Source: Spirochaetia bacterium
GTDB lineage: Bacteria > Spirochaetota > Spirochaetia > Treponematales > Treponemataceae
DNA: 22,509 bases
Reading direction: 5' to 3'
Assembly (NCBI GenBank): GCA_900769985.1
Contig: CAAGIS010000209.1
Location: 1-22,509, forward strand
Below the pieces are notes generated by a model. It was not told where the DNA came from. It saw nothing but the letters and a program-made list of their open reading frames with translations, and ran no database searches. Position numbers and translations under genes: made by a program. Of this stretch, positions 8,239-17,371 are shown piece by piece. The first letter of the stretch is position 1; the number at the start of each line of letters is the position of its first letter.

Positions 8239-9771
8239 TTACTCGGATTTTGCAGAAGAAAAGCAACTTTGCATTAAAGTTACAAAAAGATAAATGTGCT
8301 TGTATACATCTGTTCCGAGTTGCTTAATCGGATGTTCTGCAAATTTGTCAAGTTCTTTCCAGTTTATGATAAGCTCGCCTTTTGCTTTTGCGTAATCTTC
8401 CATTATAGATTTTATAGTTTTTGCAATCGTTACGAGGTTTCGAGTTGCGTTGATACATAAATCTTTTGCTTCGTCGTTTAAATCGTTAATCAGTGTATTG
8501 ATTATGTTTCTTGCTTCTTTGTCACGTTCTGTTCTTGGTAAAAGCGTTTTAAGTTTTATTCCGATTTCGCCTTCTTCTGCAATTTTTGCATCAAAAGCAG
8601 AAAGTTCATCTGATGATTCAAGCAGACCGTTATAGGCATTTGACATAGGAGTAGCCAGAGTATTTGTAGTCCATGTTCCTCGTACGAGAACTAAGTCTGC
8701 AAATTCGCGAAGGTCTTTTTTTATGTAATCAAGAAGGAACGCTTTGTAGTAATTTAACGGAGCTGCATAAACAAATCCTCCAAGATTTTTGCGTTCAAAA
8801 GGTGCGCTTGCCTGGGAAGTGTAATTACGCAGTCTGATTATTTCTGTAGTTCCAAAAATCTGGTTAAGCAAAGTTCCTATTTTAGAATTTTTCTGTTCTG
8901 ATATAAGCTGCGAAAGTGTGTTTTCGGCTTCCTGTCTTATTTTGTCAAGGTAGGCATCTACAATCTGTTCTTCCTTTATGTCAAATTCAGTATAATAGTC
9001 AGGATTCTTTGTAATGAGTTTGAGCATCATGTCAAAAGTTCTGGAAGTTAGAATCGAACGGAGTTTGAGGACTATTTTATTCCAGATATTTACATTGACA
9101 GGTTCCTGACCTTTTATTTCTTTAAACATTTTCATGAGATCTGACCAGTCTGTAATTTCCGCAACTGGAGATGCTACGCAGATGAAATCTTTTAAATCTT
9201 CTGCAATGTATTCAGCATTGATTTTTTCAAATTTAGGAATCGAGTTAAATTCTCTTTCATGCAGCGTTGAATCGAATTTTTTAAGTAAAAAGTAGAAGTC
9301 GTAAGTACAGAAATTCTTGAAAGCCATGAGCTTTTTGTAAATTGCTTCGATATTTGAAATGCGGTCTGTGTCAAAGGCACTTAAAAACTGATTTAAAAGT
9401 TCTTTGATTTCTGCAGAAAGTTTATCAATCGAAACTGTCTGCGCTTTTGCAATAATTGCTTCTTTTGAAAGAGATTCCGCAATCTGATGCTGCTGGTTTG
9501 TCAGCGTGTAATTTACGACCATGTATTTAAGGACATTCGGATTTTCGATTGTAGAAAACATGACTTGCGCAGGAGATATTACTTTATAAATGTCGTAAAA
9601 AAGTTTTGCCATTGAAGGCAGAACTTCATCATTTTTATAGAAATGATATTTTGATTTTGATAAATCTTTTGCAATCGATTTTAACTGCTTTCTTTTTTTT
9701 ACTTCCGGATCACTAGAGGAAAATAACGATGAGAATAGTTTTGAAAAAAAATTTTCTTCTGATTTTGCCAT
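8239..9771 (-). CDS. Spirochaete-type cytoplasmic protein, DUF5312-like
   Basis: A 510-residue, mostly helical protein without signal peptide or membrane spans. From memory it resembles a spirochaete-restricted family of unknown function (DUF5312); I cannot confirm this here. No enzyme motif is visible. The N-terminus is MAKSEENFFSKLFSSLFSSS, with conserved-looking segments later such as NLGGFVYAAPLNYYKAFLLD and LVRGTWTTNTLATP. The frame stays open to an ATG at 9813, but the extra 14 codons overlap a strong promoter (TTGACA at 9806-9801, GATTAT at 9783-9778). I therefore place the start at ATG 9771, six bases after the -10 box, as a leaderless message. The gene is monocistronic, between a shared terminator and the rnf operon terminator. 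Confidence 0.75.
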   Translation of the reverse strand: MAKSEENFFSKLFSSLFSSSDPEVKKRKQLKSIAKDLSKSKYHFYKNDEVLPSMAKLFYDIYKVISPAQVMFSTIENPNVLKYMVVNYTLTNQQHQIAESLSKEAIIAKAQTVSIDKLSAEIKELLNQFLSAFDTDRISNIEAIYKKLMAFKNFCTYDFYFLLKKFDSTLHEREFNSIPKFEKINAEYIAEDLKDFICVASPVAEITDWSDLMKMFKEIKGQEPVNVNIWNKIVLKLRSILTSRTFDMMLKLITKNPDYYTEFDIKEEQIVDAYLDKIRQEAENTLSQLISEQKNSKIGTLLNQIFGTTEIIRLRNYTSQASAPFERKNLGGFVYAAPLNYYKAFLLDYIKKDLREFADLVLVRGTWTTNTLATPMSNAYNGLLESSDELSAFDAKIAEEGEIGIKLKTLLPRTERDKEARNIINTLINDLNDEAKDLCINATRNLVTIAKTIKSIMEDYAKAKGELIINWKELDKFAEHPIKQLGTDVYKHIYLFVTLMQSCFSSAKSE

Positions 9772-9777
9772 ATTTAA

Positions 9778-9806
9778 ATAATCTGATAAAAACGAATTGA
9801 TGTCAA
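9778..9806 (-). promoter_or_regulatory. Promoter of the DUF5312-like gene, probably leaderless
   Basis: A consensus TTGACA, 17-base spacer and GATTAT (4 of 6) on the minus strand, with six bases to ATG 9771 and no Shine-Dalgarno site. The promoter falls inside the longer possible reading frame and decides the start codon. Confidence 0.65.
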
Positions 9807-9913
9807 GATACATAGCGCTTGTAAATTTTAAGTTGTTACAAACACTATAGAAGTGCTGATTAACACTTGAAGCGATTACTCAGTTTTTCTTGTGACAATT
9901 TGTGTTATTTGTT

Positions 9914-9945
9914 AAAAAAAAAGCCAGGGTTTTGTTTTCCCTGGC
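9914..9945 (-). terminator. rnf operon terminator
   Basis: On the minus strand GCCAGGG, an AAAACAAAA-type loop and CCCTGGC are followed by nine T. It lies just after the rnfB stop codon. Confidence 0.92.
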
Positions 9946-9953
9946 ATTGAAAA

Positions 9954-10763
9954 TTATTTTACAAGATTTTCTTTTAATACTAAAACATGGGTAGGACAGC
10001 TTTCTACGCATTTGCCGCATGACGTGCATTTGCCGTAATCAATGGCAGGAATTCCGTCTGCAAGTGTTAAGGCGCCTTCAGGACAATCCCGTTCGCATTT
10101 TCCGCATTTTATACAGCCGTTTTTGCATTTTTTTAATATTGACGGCTTATCAAGCGAACGGTTGGCACAAAGGGCAATGGCGCCTTTGCTTTGAGCCGGA
10201 ATCATCAGAAGAAGGTTGTTAGGACATGATTTTGTACATTTCCCGCAGCCTGTACATTTTGAATAGTCAATATGAGGAATTCCGTCTTCTCCGATTTTGA
10301 GCGCATTAAAAGTGCAGACTGCCTGACAGTCTCCAAAACCGATACAACCGAATGTACAAGCTTTTGTTCCGCCGACAGATAGCTTTGCAGCAGAACACGA
10401 TTTAAGCCCTTGATAAATTCCTTTGTCTTTTGCACAGTCTTTTGTTCCGCGGCATGCAAGAACAGCCACTTTTGAAACAGCTTCAACAGAAACACCCATA
10501 ATCTTTCCGATTGCCTCTGCACATGCAGCACCTCCTGCCGTACATCCGTCTGCAGAAGCCCTGCCTTCGACAACAGCTTTTGCAAAGTCATCACATCCTG
10601 CAAATCCGCAACCGCCGCAATTTCCACCAGAGAGCAACTTTCTTATTTCCTGAACTTTCGGGTCAACAGGAACTGCAAAAAGCCTTTGGAAAATTCCAAG
10701 ACAAATTCCAAGCACGAGCGCAATTACAAAAGATACTATAATTGTAATAATTATTGTCTGCAT
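9954..10763 (-). CDS. rnfB: Rnf complex iron-sulfur subunit RnfB
   Basis: Electron-input subunit of the ion-translocating ferredoxin:NAD+ oxidoreductase, 269 residues. One N-terminal membrane span (about 4-28) anchors it. The RnfB-specific four-cysteine cluster follows: C49, C52 and C57 in NCGGCGFAGC, and C74 in ADGC. Next come a degenerate ferredoxin half (GCIGFGDCQAVC) and CxxCxxCxxxCP ferredoxin motifs (CTGCGKCTKSCP, CIKCGKCERDCP, CTSCGKCVESCP). This cluster-rich layout with extra ferredoxin modules is longer than the E. coli RsxB form and typical of anaerobes. It is last in the rnfCDGEAB order, 17 bases after rnfA, and followed by a strong terminator. Confidence 0.95.
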   Translation of the reverse strand: MQTIIITIIVSFVIALVLGICLGIFQRLFAVPVDPKVQEIRKLLSGGNCGGCGFAGCDDFAKAVVEGRASADGCTAGGAACAEAIGKIMGVSVEAVSKVAVLACRGTKDCAKDKGIYQGLKSCSAAKLSVGGTKACTFGCIGFGDCQAVCTFNALKIGEDGIPHIDYSKCTGCGKCTKSCPNNLLLMIPAQSKGAIALCANRSLDKPSILKKCKNGCIKCGKCERDCPEGALTLADGIPAIDYGKCTSCGKCVESCPTHVLVLKENLVK

Positions 10764-10780
10764 AATATTCTCCGTTACCG

Positions 10781-11359
10781 CTATTTTATCAAGCCTTTAA
10801 ATCCCATGAATGAAAGCGAAAGCAAACTTGCAGTAATATACAAAATAGCTTTTCCCTTTAAAAACTCAGGAACATTGGAACTATTCATTCTTTCGCGGAT
10901 TCCTGCCATAATTACCATTGAAAGCAAAAAGCCGCACGAAGTTCCCAGCGCATAAACGATTGATTCAATGTAATTGTAATTTTTAGAAATGCAGTTTAAT
11001 GTAACTGCAAGAACTGCACAGTTTGTCGTAATGAGGGCAAGGAATACACCCATTGAACTGTAAAGTGCAGGAGCTGCTTTTTTAAGATAGAATTCAACAA
11101 GCTGAACAAGCGATGCAATTACAAGAATGAAAATTAAAGTCTGTAAAAACTGCAGGTTAAACGGAAGCAGGATACAATAGTAAATAGGATAAGTTACCAT
11201 AGTTGCAAGAATGATTACAAAACTTGTTGCAAAACCCATTCCTATTGATTTTTCAGTTGAACTTGTCATTCCCATAAAAGGGCAGAGGGCAAGATACTGG
11301 ACGAGAATTACGTTGTCTACTAAAACTGCTTTTAAAAATATATTCAGTAAGTCATTCAT
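10781..11359 (-). CDS. rnfA: Rnf complex membrane subunit RnfA
   Basis: Integral membrane subunit of the Rnf pump, 192 residues with six hydrophobic segments. It carries the RnfA/RnfE family hallmarks, including the N-terminal NVILVQYLALCPFMG (with the conserved Cys thought to help hold an iron-sulfur cluster between RnfA and RnfE) and TTNCAVLAVTL in the fourth span with its mirror-image Cys. Its ATG overlaps the rnfE stop by four bases (ATGA), consistent with coupled translation and paired assembly of these two homologous subunits. Confidence 0.95.
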   Translation of the reverse strand: MNDLLNIFLKAVLVDNVILVQYLALCPFMGMTSSTEKSIGMGFATSFVIILATMVTYPIYYCILLPFNLQFLQTLIFILVIASLVQLVEFYLKKAAPALYSSMGVFLALITTNCAVLAVTLNCISKNYNYIESIVYALGTSCGFLLSMVIMAGIRERMNSSNVPEFLKGKAILYITASLLSLSFMGFKGLIK

Positions 11360-11967
11360 TTTGAACTTCCTTTCTTTTCTACGAGTTTTTGAATTCCTTC
11401 AGACAGTGCAATCAAAAGTCCGAAAACGAAAAATCCGCCCGGAGCGCCGCTAAAAAATCCAAGCCCTGAACTTTCCGGAAAAACTTCAATCCCGAAAATT
11501 TTTCCTGTTCCTAAAAATTCCCTGACAAAGGAAATTGCAATCAAAACCCATGTATAGCCTAATCCCATTCCTATTGCATCAAGGCATACTTTGCCCGGAC
11601 TGTTTTTAGAAGCAAATGCTTCTACACGTCCCATAATGATACAGTTTACGACAATCAGCGGCAAAAATACACCGAGAGAATCAGACAGTGCCGGAACATA
11701 AGCGCTGAGCAAAAGCTGAACTATTGTAGTAAACGCTGCAATTACAATAATGAAAATCGGCAGTCGTATTGCATCAGGAATGTGCTTTCTGAAAAGGCTT
11801 ATGATAAGTTCACTCATAAAAAGTACAAAGGTCATCGCAAGCCCCATTCCAAGTCCGTTGAACATACTTGTAGTTACGGCAAGCGAAGAACAAAGTCCTA
11901 TCGAGAGAACTAAAAGCGGATTTTCTTTTACAATGCCGTTTGTTAAAATTAAAAAATTCTTTTTCAT
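11356..11967 (-). CDS. rnfE: Rnf complex membrane subunit RnfE
   Basis: Paralogue of RnfA with the opposite membrane topology, 203 residues. It shows the family motifs NPLLVLSIGLCSSLAVT near the N-terminus and IVVNCIIMGRVEAFASKN in the middle, with the two conserved cysteines. The C-terminal GFFVFGLLIALSEG is the last span. It starts 15 bases after the rnfG stop and overlaps rnfA by four bases. With RnfA, RnfD and RnfG it forms the membrane part of the pump. Confidence 0.95.
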   Translation of the reverse strand: MKKNFLILTNGIVKENPLLVLSIGLCSSLAVTTSMFNGLGMGLAMTFVLFMSELIISLFRKHIPDAIRLPIFIIVIAAFTTIVQLLLSAYVPALSDSLGVFLPLIVVNCIIMGRVEAFASKNSPGKVCLDAIGMGLGYTWVLIAISFVREFLGTGKIFGIEVFPESSGLGFFSGAPGGFFVFGLLIALSEGIQKLVEKKGSSK

Positions 11968-11982
11968 AATATTCCCTCGTGA

Positions 11983-12594
11983 TTACTCTGCTTTATGAGA
12001 ATCGGCATAAGCCTTAATTACTTTTGAACCTGCTGTAATCATATTTGAAATTCCGTTTGAAGTAATTGTAGCGCCAGAAATAATTTCCCAGTCTGAACCG
12101 CGTTCAAAACTTGACAAAGGCGAAAGCCCTGCAAACTGACCATAGAAAGTTTTTCCTTTTGACGTGCTGAATTTAGGATCAACTGCTTTTTGTCCGTAAC
12201 CGGGAGAGTCGCTTGTTGAAAGAATATGAACGCCTGTAATTTTCTGTTCAAGATCCAGTCCCAGCAAAAGAGAAGTCGTTTCATAAGTCGGTCCTTTAAT
12301 TTTTGCAATATAACCTAAATCCTGATTATTGCTGTCAACGGCTCTATACATTCCGACGATTGCAATAGAACCAAACTTTTCGTTTACACTGGAAAGCGCA
12401 GAATCAATTTCTGCTTTTTCGACAGGAATGAATTTTGAAGCCTGTGGACAGACAATTCTTAGTCCTTCGTTTTCTTTTTGAATTTCATGTTCCTTTATGA
12501 CTGGTGCAGTAAAACTGTTTACGACTGCAAGGCACAGGCATGAAACTGCAGCATATATTCCTAAAGTGGCGCCAAGTTTAAATGTCTTTTTCAT
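11983..12594 (-). CDS. rnfG: Rnf complex FMN-binding subunit RnfG
   Basis: Flavoprotein subunit of 203 residues with one N-terminal span (about 8-30) and a periplasmic FMN-binding domain. The covalent flavinylation motif is visible as SGATITS at residues 173-179, with T178 the expected FMN attachment site. This implies that the cell also has the ApbE flavin transferase, which is not encoded here. The ATG overlaps the rnfD stop by one base (TAATG). Confidence 0.94.
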   Translation of the reverse strand: MKKTFKLGATLGIYAAVSCLCLAVVNSFTAPVIKEHEIQKENEGLRIVCPQASKFIPVEKAEIDSALSSVNEKFGSIAIVGMYRAVDSNNQDLGYIAKIKGPTYETTSLLLGLDLEQKITGVHILSTSDSPGYGQKAVDPKFSTSKGKTFYGQFAGLSPLSSFERGSDWEIISGATITSNGISNMITAGSKVIKAYADSHKAE

Positions 12595-13547
12595 TAAGCT
12601 TTGCCTCCTTTGTTTTCTGCTTTATCCTTTTTTAAGTTGTAGCCGTATTTTCGTCTGCTGAGTTTGTTAAGGAAAGGAACAATCGAATTCATAATCAGAA
12701 TCGAGAACATTACTCCTTCTGGGTAACCGCCAAATTGCCTTATCAAGAACGTAATCAGTCCGCAGCCTGCTCCAAAAATATAGCGTCCCGGTTTTGTAAC
12801 AGGGGAAGTAGTATAGTCAGTTACCATAAAGACAGCTCCAAAAAGAAGTCCGCCAGTTAAAAGGTTAAACAGAACATCGCTTCCTGCAATAAAGCTGCAT
12901 GCTGAACAAGTCAAAACCATCATCAGCGGTGCGCGCCAGTCAATTATCTTTGTTACAAGCAGGAAAACTGCCGAAACAAGAATCATCATAGTCGAAGTTT
13001 CTCCGATTGAACCTGCGTGATTTCCGATAAATAAATCCCACATAGGAATATTTGAAGCATGTGCAAGCGGTGTTGCAGTCGAAACTGCATCTGCTCCTGG
13101 AGCAACCCAGTTTGCACCAATCGCTACAGGAAAACTCAGCATAAGGAAAGCCCTTCCGCTCAATGCCGGATTCCATACATTGCATCCGATTCCGCCAAAA
13201 AATCCTTTTGTAACTACGATTGCAAAAACAGCGCCTAAAACAGTCATCCATAAAGGTGTAGTCGGCGGCAAGGTCAATGCCAGAAGAATTCCTGTTACGA
13301 CGGCACTCAAATCTTTAATTTGAACAGGCCGCCTGATTGCCATCTGGAACAAAGCTTCAGATAAAACGCAAGTTGCAACAGAAATTAGAATTGTCATTAA
13401 GGCAGGAAGCCCAAAATAAAAAACTCCTGCTGCACATTCCGGCAAAAGCGCAATTATAACAAAAAGCATGATTTGCCAGGATTTCCGCTTTGAAGAAAAA
13501 TGCGGACCTGGTGAAAGATAAATTTCATTTGAAACAGTTTCTTGCAT
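12594..13547 (-). CDS. rnfD: Rnf complex FMN-binding membrane subunit RnfD
   Basis: Polytopic subunit of 317 residues and eight or nine hydrophobic segments, carrying a second covalently bound FMN. The attachment region is FMVTDYTTSPVTKPGR. The frame is open upstream to 13694, but that part overlaps the rnfC coding region; ATG 13547 follows the rnfC stop by one base and has an AGGA Shine-Dalgarno site, so it is the likely start. Sequence from SPGPHFSSKRKSWQIM onward matches the usual RnfD N-terminus. Confidence 0.94.
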   Translation of the reverse strand: MQETVSNEIYLSPGPHFSSKRKSWQIMLFVIIALLPECAAGVFYFGLPALMTILISVATCVLSEALFQMAIRRPVQIKDLSAVVTGILLALTLPPTTPLWMTVLGAVFAIVVTKGFFGGIGCNVWNPALSGRAFLMLSFPVAIGANWVAPGADAVSTATPLAHASNIPMWDLFIGNHAGSIGETSTMMILVSAVFLLVTKIIDWRAPLMMVLTCSACSFIAGSDVLFNLLTGGLLFGAVFMVTDYTTSPVTKPGRYIFGAGCGLITFLIRQFGGYPEGVMFSILIMNSIVPFLNKLSRRKYGYNLKKDKAENKGGKA

Positions 13548-13548
13548 T

Positions 13549-14898
13549 TTATTTTCCTTTTCTATCTCGTAATTTTTTCTTTCCAAGTTTGAACATTTGG
13601 ACAAGCGGAACGTCGCTCGGACAAATGAAAGAACATGAACCGCATTCAATACAGTCAAGAAGACCTTTTGCTTTTGCAAGTTCAATGTCATCACTGCTTA
13701 CTGCGCGGTTAAGCAAAACAGGTTCAAGTTGCATAGGACACACTTCTACGCACCGTCCGCAGCTTATGCAAGGCATTGACTGTTTTACGGAAACTTCTTC
13801 CTTTGTCAAAAAGAGTACGCCGCTTGTACCTTTCTGGACAGGAAAGTCAGCACTCTGCATTGCCATTCCCATCATTGGACCGCCGTTCAGTATTTTTATG
13901 ACATTGCTTTCTGTTTGAATTACGTCAGGAATCAAGTCGCTTACAAGAGTTCCGATTGGGACGATTATATTCGACGGATTTTTACAGCCGCCGCCGGAAA
14001 TCGTAAGCGGACGTTCAATCAGAGGTTTTCCGAGCCTGAAACTTTCAGAAACGGCAACTGTCGTTCCTACATTGCAGATGATGCATCCTGTCTGGAACGG
14101 AAGCGCACCTGACGGAACTTCTTTTCCTGTCAATGCAGTAATAAGATTTTTTTCTGCGCCCTGAGGATATTTTGTTTTTAAAATCCGAACTTTTATTTCG
14201 TATTCAGTTGAAGAAAGTGCATTGATTTTTTGCTGAATTGAATCAAGGAGGAAAGATTTGTTTTCTTCAAGTGCAATCGTTGCAGGCGCTTTTACAATAT
14301 GCTGGAGTATTTTTATTCCATCTAGAACAGAATCTATTTTTTCGTTAAGGAGTGATTCATCGATAGTCAGATACGGTTCACATTCCGCTGCGTTTATAAT
14401 CAGGTTTTCAATTTTTGCTTCCGGCGGGTAGTTCAGTTTTACGTAAGTCGGAAAACTTGCACCTCCCATGCCTGTAATGCCTGCCTTGTGAATCCTGTCT
14501 ACAGCCTGTTCTCTCGTACAGCTGAACGGGTCAAGAACTTCCATAAAGGCATTTTTTTCTCTGTCCGCTGCGCTGTCTTCAGATTCGACTTTATTTTCTT
14601 CTATTACTATGCATAAAACTTCGTTACCACCGGCGACTAAATGGGTAGTAATTTTCTTTACTTTTCCAGTTATAGAAGCGTGGACAGGACAAGAAACAGG
14701 GCCTGTTCCGTCTGCAATGACCTGACCTTTTATAACCTGATCACCAACTTTTACAAGAGGAGAATTTGGCGCTCCTCCCATTGTTACAGGAATTGTAACA
14801 GAATGAGTTGCAGGAAATTGATAGGAAATCGGTTTCCCGCGCGATAGTTCCTTTTTATCTTTTGGGTGAACTCCACCTTTAAAAGTAAATTTTTTCAT
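13549..14898 (-). CDS. rnfC: Rnf complex NADH/iron-sulfur subunit RnfC
   Basis: First gene of the operon, 449 residues, the soluble subunit that reacts with NAD(H). The N-terminus FKGGVHPKDKKELS is typical of RnfC, followed by a barrel-sandwich segment (GDQVIKGQVIADG), a Rossmann-like NADH/FMN region with GITGMGGASFPTYVKL, and an SLBB-like region. Two [4Fe-4S] motifs close the protein: CISCGRCVEVCP and CIECGSCSFICP. No Shine-Dalgarno site precedes ATG 14898; a weak promoter (TTTACC, 17 bases, TAAACT) ends 7 bases upstream, so this operon may also be leaderless, with less support than the other cases. The divergent gene is rny. Confidence 0.95.
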   Translation of the reverse strand: MKKFTFKGGVHPKDKKELSRGKPISYQFPATHSVTIPVTMGGAPNSPLVKVGDQVIKGQVIADGTGPVSCPVHASITGKVKKITTHLVAGGNEVLCIVIEENKVESEDSAADREKNAFMEVLDPFSCTREQAVDRIHKAGITGMGGASFPTYVKLNYPPEAKIENLIINAAECEPYLTIDESLLNEKIDSVLDGIKILQHIVKAPATIALEENKSFLLDSIQQKINALSSTEYEIKVRILKTKYPQGAEKNLITALTGKEVPSGALPFQTGCIICNVGTTVAVSESFRLGKPLIERPLTISGGGCKNPSNIIVPIGTLVSDLIPDVIQTESNVIKILNGGPMMGMAMQSADFPVQKGTSGVLFLTKEEVSVKQSMPCISCGRCVEVCPMQLEPVLLNRAVSSDDIELAKAKGLLDCIECGSCSFICPSDVPLVQMFKLGKKKLRDRKGK

Positions 14899-15081
14899 AG
14901 ATTACAGTTTATTTTATTGCAAAAAAATGGTAAAGATTTTTTTTACCAAAATTTGATTATTATATTGTACTAATAAAAGTTAGTTGAACTTAACAAAGCG
15001 GCAATTATAGAACCAAAAAACGCAGAACTGAAAAATAAATATTTTATTTGCTGTTTTTCGGAAAAAAAATTGTTTTAGCGT

Positions 15082-15110
15082 TTGACATCTGTGTTTTAAT
15101 ACATTACAAT
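15082..15110 (+). promoter_or_regulatory. rny promoter
   Basis: Consensus TTGACA (15082-15087), 17-base spacer and TACAAT (15105-15110). The start site is expected near 15117, giving a leader of about 33 bases with the Shine-Dalgarno site GAGGGG before ATG 15150. Confidence 0.8.
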
Positions 15111-15149
15111 AAATATGAACATTTCTATATACAATAATGAGGGGTTAAT

Positions 15150-16682
15150 ATGCCAGATTTTATTTGGTTCATTATTCTTCCCGTTGTAGGAATTGTTCTT
15201 GGATGGACTATTCGCTGGCTGTATGCCAGATTTCAACTATCTGCGTCAGAACAAAAAGCTGAACGTGTAAAACAGGATGCAATAAGAGAAGCTGAAGCTC
15301 AGAAAAAAGAAATTTTGCTGAATGCAAAAGATGAACTCATTCGTGAACGAAACCAGCAGGAACGGGAAAACCGCGAGCGACGTGCGGAAGTACAGCGTTA
15401 TGAATCGCGCGTAAATCATAAAGAAGAGCTCTTGGATCAAAGAGCTCAGGCTTTTGATAAACAGGAAAAAGAAATTAACGAAAGAACGGTTGCTTTGGAA
15501 AAACGTGAAGCAAGCGTTGCAATTCAGGAAGAAGAGTACCGCAAGGAACTTGAGAGGATTTCAGGACTGTCTGCACAGGAAGCAAAAGACCTGATAATCA
15601 AGAATCTTGAAAACGATGCGCGCCATGATGCGCAGGCATTGCTGAATAAGATTGAGCAGGAAGCCCAGCTTTCGTCTGAAAAAAAAGCAAGGGACATTCT
15701 TGTAACGACAATCCAGCGTATTGCTACGGAAACTACAAGCGATATTACTGTTGCAACAGTTTCTTTGCCTAGTGACGAAATGAAAGGTCGCATTATTGGT
15801 CGTGAAGGTCGTAACATTAGGACACTTGAAACGCTTACTGGCGTAGATATTATTATTGATGATACTCCTGAAGCAGTTGTAATTTCATGTTTTGATCCAG
15901 TCCGCAAGGAAATTGCAAAAGAATCTCTGGAACGCCTTATTTCTGATGGACGTATTCATCCTGCAAGAATTGAAGAGATCGTACAGAAAGTTACAAGAGA
16001 AGTACAGAACAAGATTTATGAAGAAGGCGATAAAGCGCTTTTTGATCTTGGAATCCACAATATGCCTCCTGAAGGTGTTAGGGCTTTGGGACGTCTGTAT
16101 TTCAGAACAAGTTACGGTCAGAATGTACTTGTTCATTCAAAGGAAGTTGCGCTCCTTGCAGGTTCTCTTGCCGCTGAACTCGGTGTTGACCGCGACCTTG
16201 CAAAAAGGGCTGCAATTTTACATGATATCGGCAAAGGTGCTGAAAACGATTCAGACCAGAACCATGCAGAACTTGGTGCAGAAATGGCGCGCAAAATGGG
16301 TGAAGATGCAAAAGTTATCAATGCAATCGGTGCACACCATAACGACATTGAGCCGTTAAGCGTTGAAGCAATACTTGTTCAGATTGCAGATGCGATTTCT
16401 GCTGCCCGTCCTGGTGCGCGCCGTGAAACTGTAGACAATTATGTAAAGCGCCTTGAAAATCTTGAAGGCATTGCAGAAAGTTTTACAGGTGTTGAAAAAG
16501 CGTATGCAATTCAGGCTGGACGAGAATTGCGTATTCTTGTAAACAACGAGAAAATACCTGACGGAGAAGTAAAAGAGCTTGCACGTAAAATTGCAAAGCA
16601 GATTGAAACAGATCTTCGTTATCCGGGAAGAATAAAACTGACAATGATTCGCGAAACGCGTATTGTTGAATATGCAAGATAA
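15150..16682 (+). CDS. rny: Ribonuclease Y
   Basis: Membrane-anchored endoribonuclease that starts bulk mRNA decay; 510 residues, the normal size. Domains in order are an N-terminal membrane span (about 3-22), a long charged coiled coil (about 30-200), a KH RNA-binding domain with GRIIGREGRNIRTLE (around 210-275), and an HD phosphohydrolase domain with HSKEVALLAG, the HD pair in AAILHDIGKG and later GAHHNDIEP. The C-terminus LTMIRETRIVEYAR is the usual RNase Y ending. It is transcribed alone from a strong promoter and ends at a hairpin terminator. Confidence 0.97.
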   Translation: MPDFIWFIILPVVGIVLGWTIRWLYARFQLSASEQKAERVKQDAIREAEAQKKEILLNAKDELIRERNQQERENRERRAEVQRYESRVNHKEELLDQRAQAFDKQEKEINERTVALEKREASVAIQEEEYRKELERISGLSAQEAKDLIIKNLENDARHDAQALLNKIEQEAQLSSEKKARDILVTTIQRIATETTSDITVATVSLPSDEMKGRIIGREGRNIRTLETLTGVDIIIDDTPEAVVISCFDPVRKEIAKESLERLISDGRIHPARIEEIVQKVTREVQNKIYEEGDKALFDLGIHNMPPEGVRALGRLYFRTSYGQNVLVHSKEVALLAGSLAAELGVDRDLAKRAAILHDIGKGAENDSDQNHAELGAEMARKMGEDAKVINAIGAHHNDIEPLSVEAILVQIADAISAARPGARRETVDNYVKRLENLEGIAESFTGVEKAYAIQAGRELRILVNNEKIPDGEVKELARKIAKQIETDLRYPGRIKLTMIRETRIVEYAR

Positions 16683-16702
16683 AAAAGAATAAAACCTTGT
16701 AA

Positions 16703-16773
16703 AAGGCTGTCTGATAAAAATTGGTAAATGCAGATTTTTCTGTAAATACCGTTTTTTAGACAGCCTTTTTTTT
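16703..16773. terminator. Intrinsic terminator after rny, possibly bidirectional
   Basis: A 10-bp stem AAGGCTGTCT / AGACAGCCTT (16703-16712 and 16758-16767) with a long loop and a run of eight T on the plus strand. On the minus strand the T-run is shorter (TTTT), so it may also end the convergent lysS transcript. Confidence 0.8.
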
Positions 16774-17350
16774 ACCGGAATGCCAGTCTGAAATAGATAC
16801 TTAAAATGTTATCGTATTTGTCATATCCGCGTGGCATAAATCTGTAATATGCTCCTAAAACAGGGATGATTCCACCGCCTGAAATAAAATCATACTCAAC
16901 GGCAATTTTAAAACCGTTTCCCCATTTTGTTTTTTCAATCTGTTCAAATCTTTCAGGAAGTTTTACAAAATCTGTGCGCGTTCCGATTGAGTAGAAAATT
17001 GAAAATGACAGGTTCGTTGTATGGGGATAAAACTGAAATCCAGCTGAAAAAGCGTAGTCAAGTGAATTGCTGTAATAGTCGTTGTTCCAGGAGAAGTCTG
17101 CACATGACTCAATGTCGAAAACTAAAAAAAGCGGTTTTGCAAGTTTTAACGAAAAACCGACATCACTGCCTATTATAAACCTTGCAAAACTTTCGTCATT
17201 CATCTTTGAATGATTTTCCCATACAGCCTTGTCTTCATACAACGGAATCGTTGCGCCTATTCCGAATTGAAAGCCAAAAAAGTTTCTGTCTTTTGCAAAG
17301 CAGAAACAAGGCAATATAGAAAATAACAAAATTAAAGTTTTCTTTTTCAT
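16772..17350 (-). CDS. Exported beta-barrel-like outer-membrane protein
   Basis: A 192-residue protein with a classical signal peptide (MKKKTLILLFSILPCFCFA, cleavage near KDR). The mature part has alternating aromatic and glycine-rich strands such as FFGFQFGIGATIPLY and VEYDFISGGGIIPVLGAYY, and ends in the aromatic strand IYFRLAFR, as in small outer-membrane beta-barrels. No specific family is recognised. It begins 21 bases after the lysS stop on the same strand with no terminator between, so it is probably co-transcribed with lysS; there is no strong Shine-Dalgarno site. Confidence 0.7.
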   Translation of the reverse strand: MKKKTLILLFSILPCFCFAKDRNFFGFQFGIGATIPLYEDKAVWENHSKMNDESFARFIIGSDVGFSLKLAKPLFLVFDIESCADFSWNNDYYSNSLDYAFSAGFQFYPHTTNLSFSIFYSIGTRTDFVKLPERFEQIEKTKWGNGFKIAVEYDFISGGGIIPVLGAYYRFMPRGYDKYDNILSIYFRLAFR

Positions 17351-17371
17351 ATTTTTTTCAGCTTGAATAAT

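Noticed and set aside
13548..13694. 49-residue N-terminal extension of RnfD
   Set aside because: It overlaps rnfC in another frame; the start at 13547 has a ribosome site and fits the family N-terminus.
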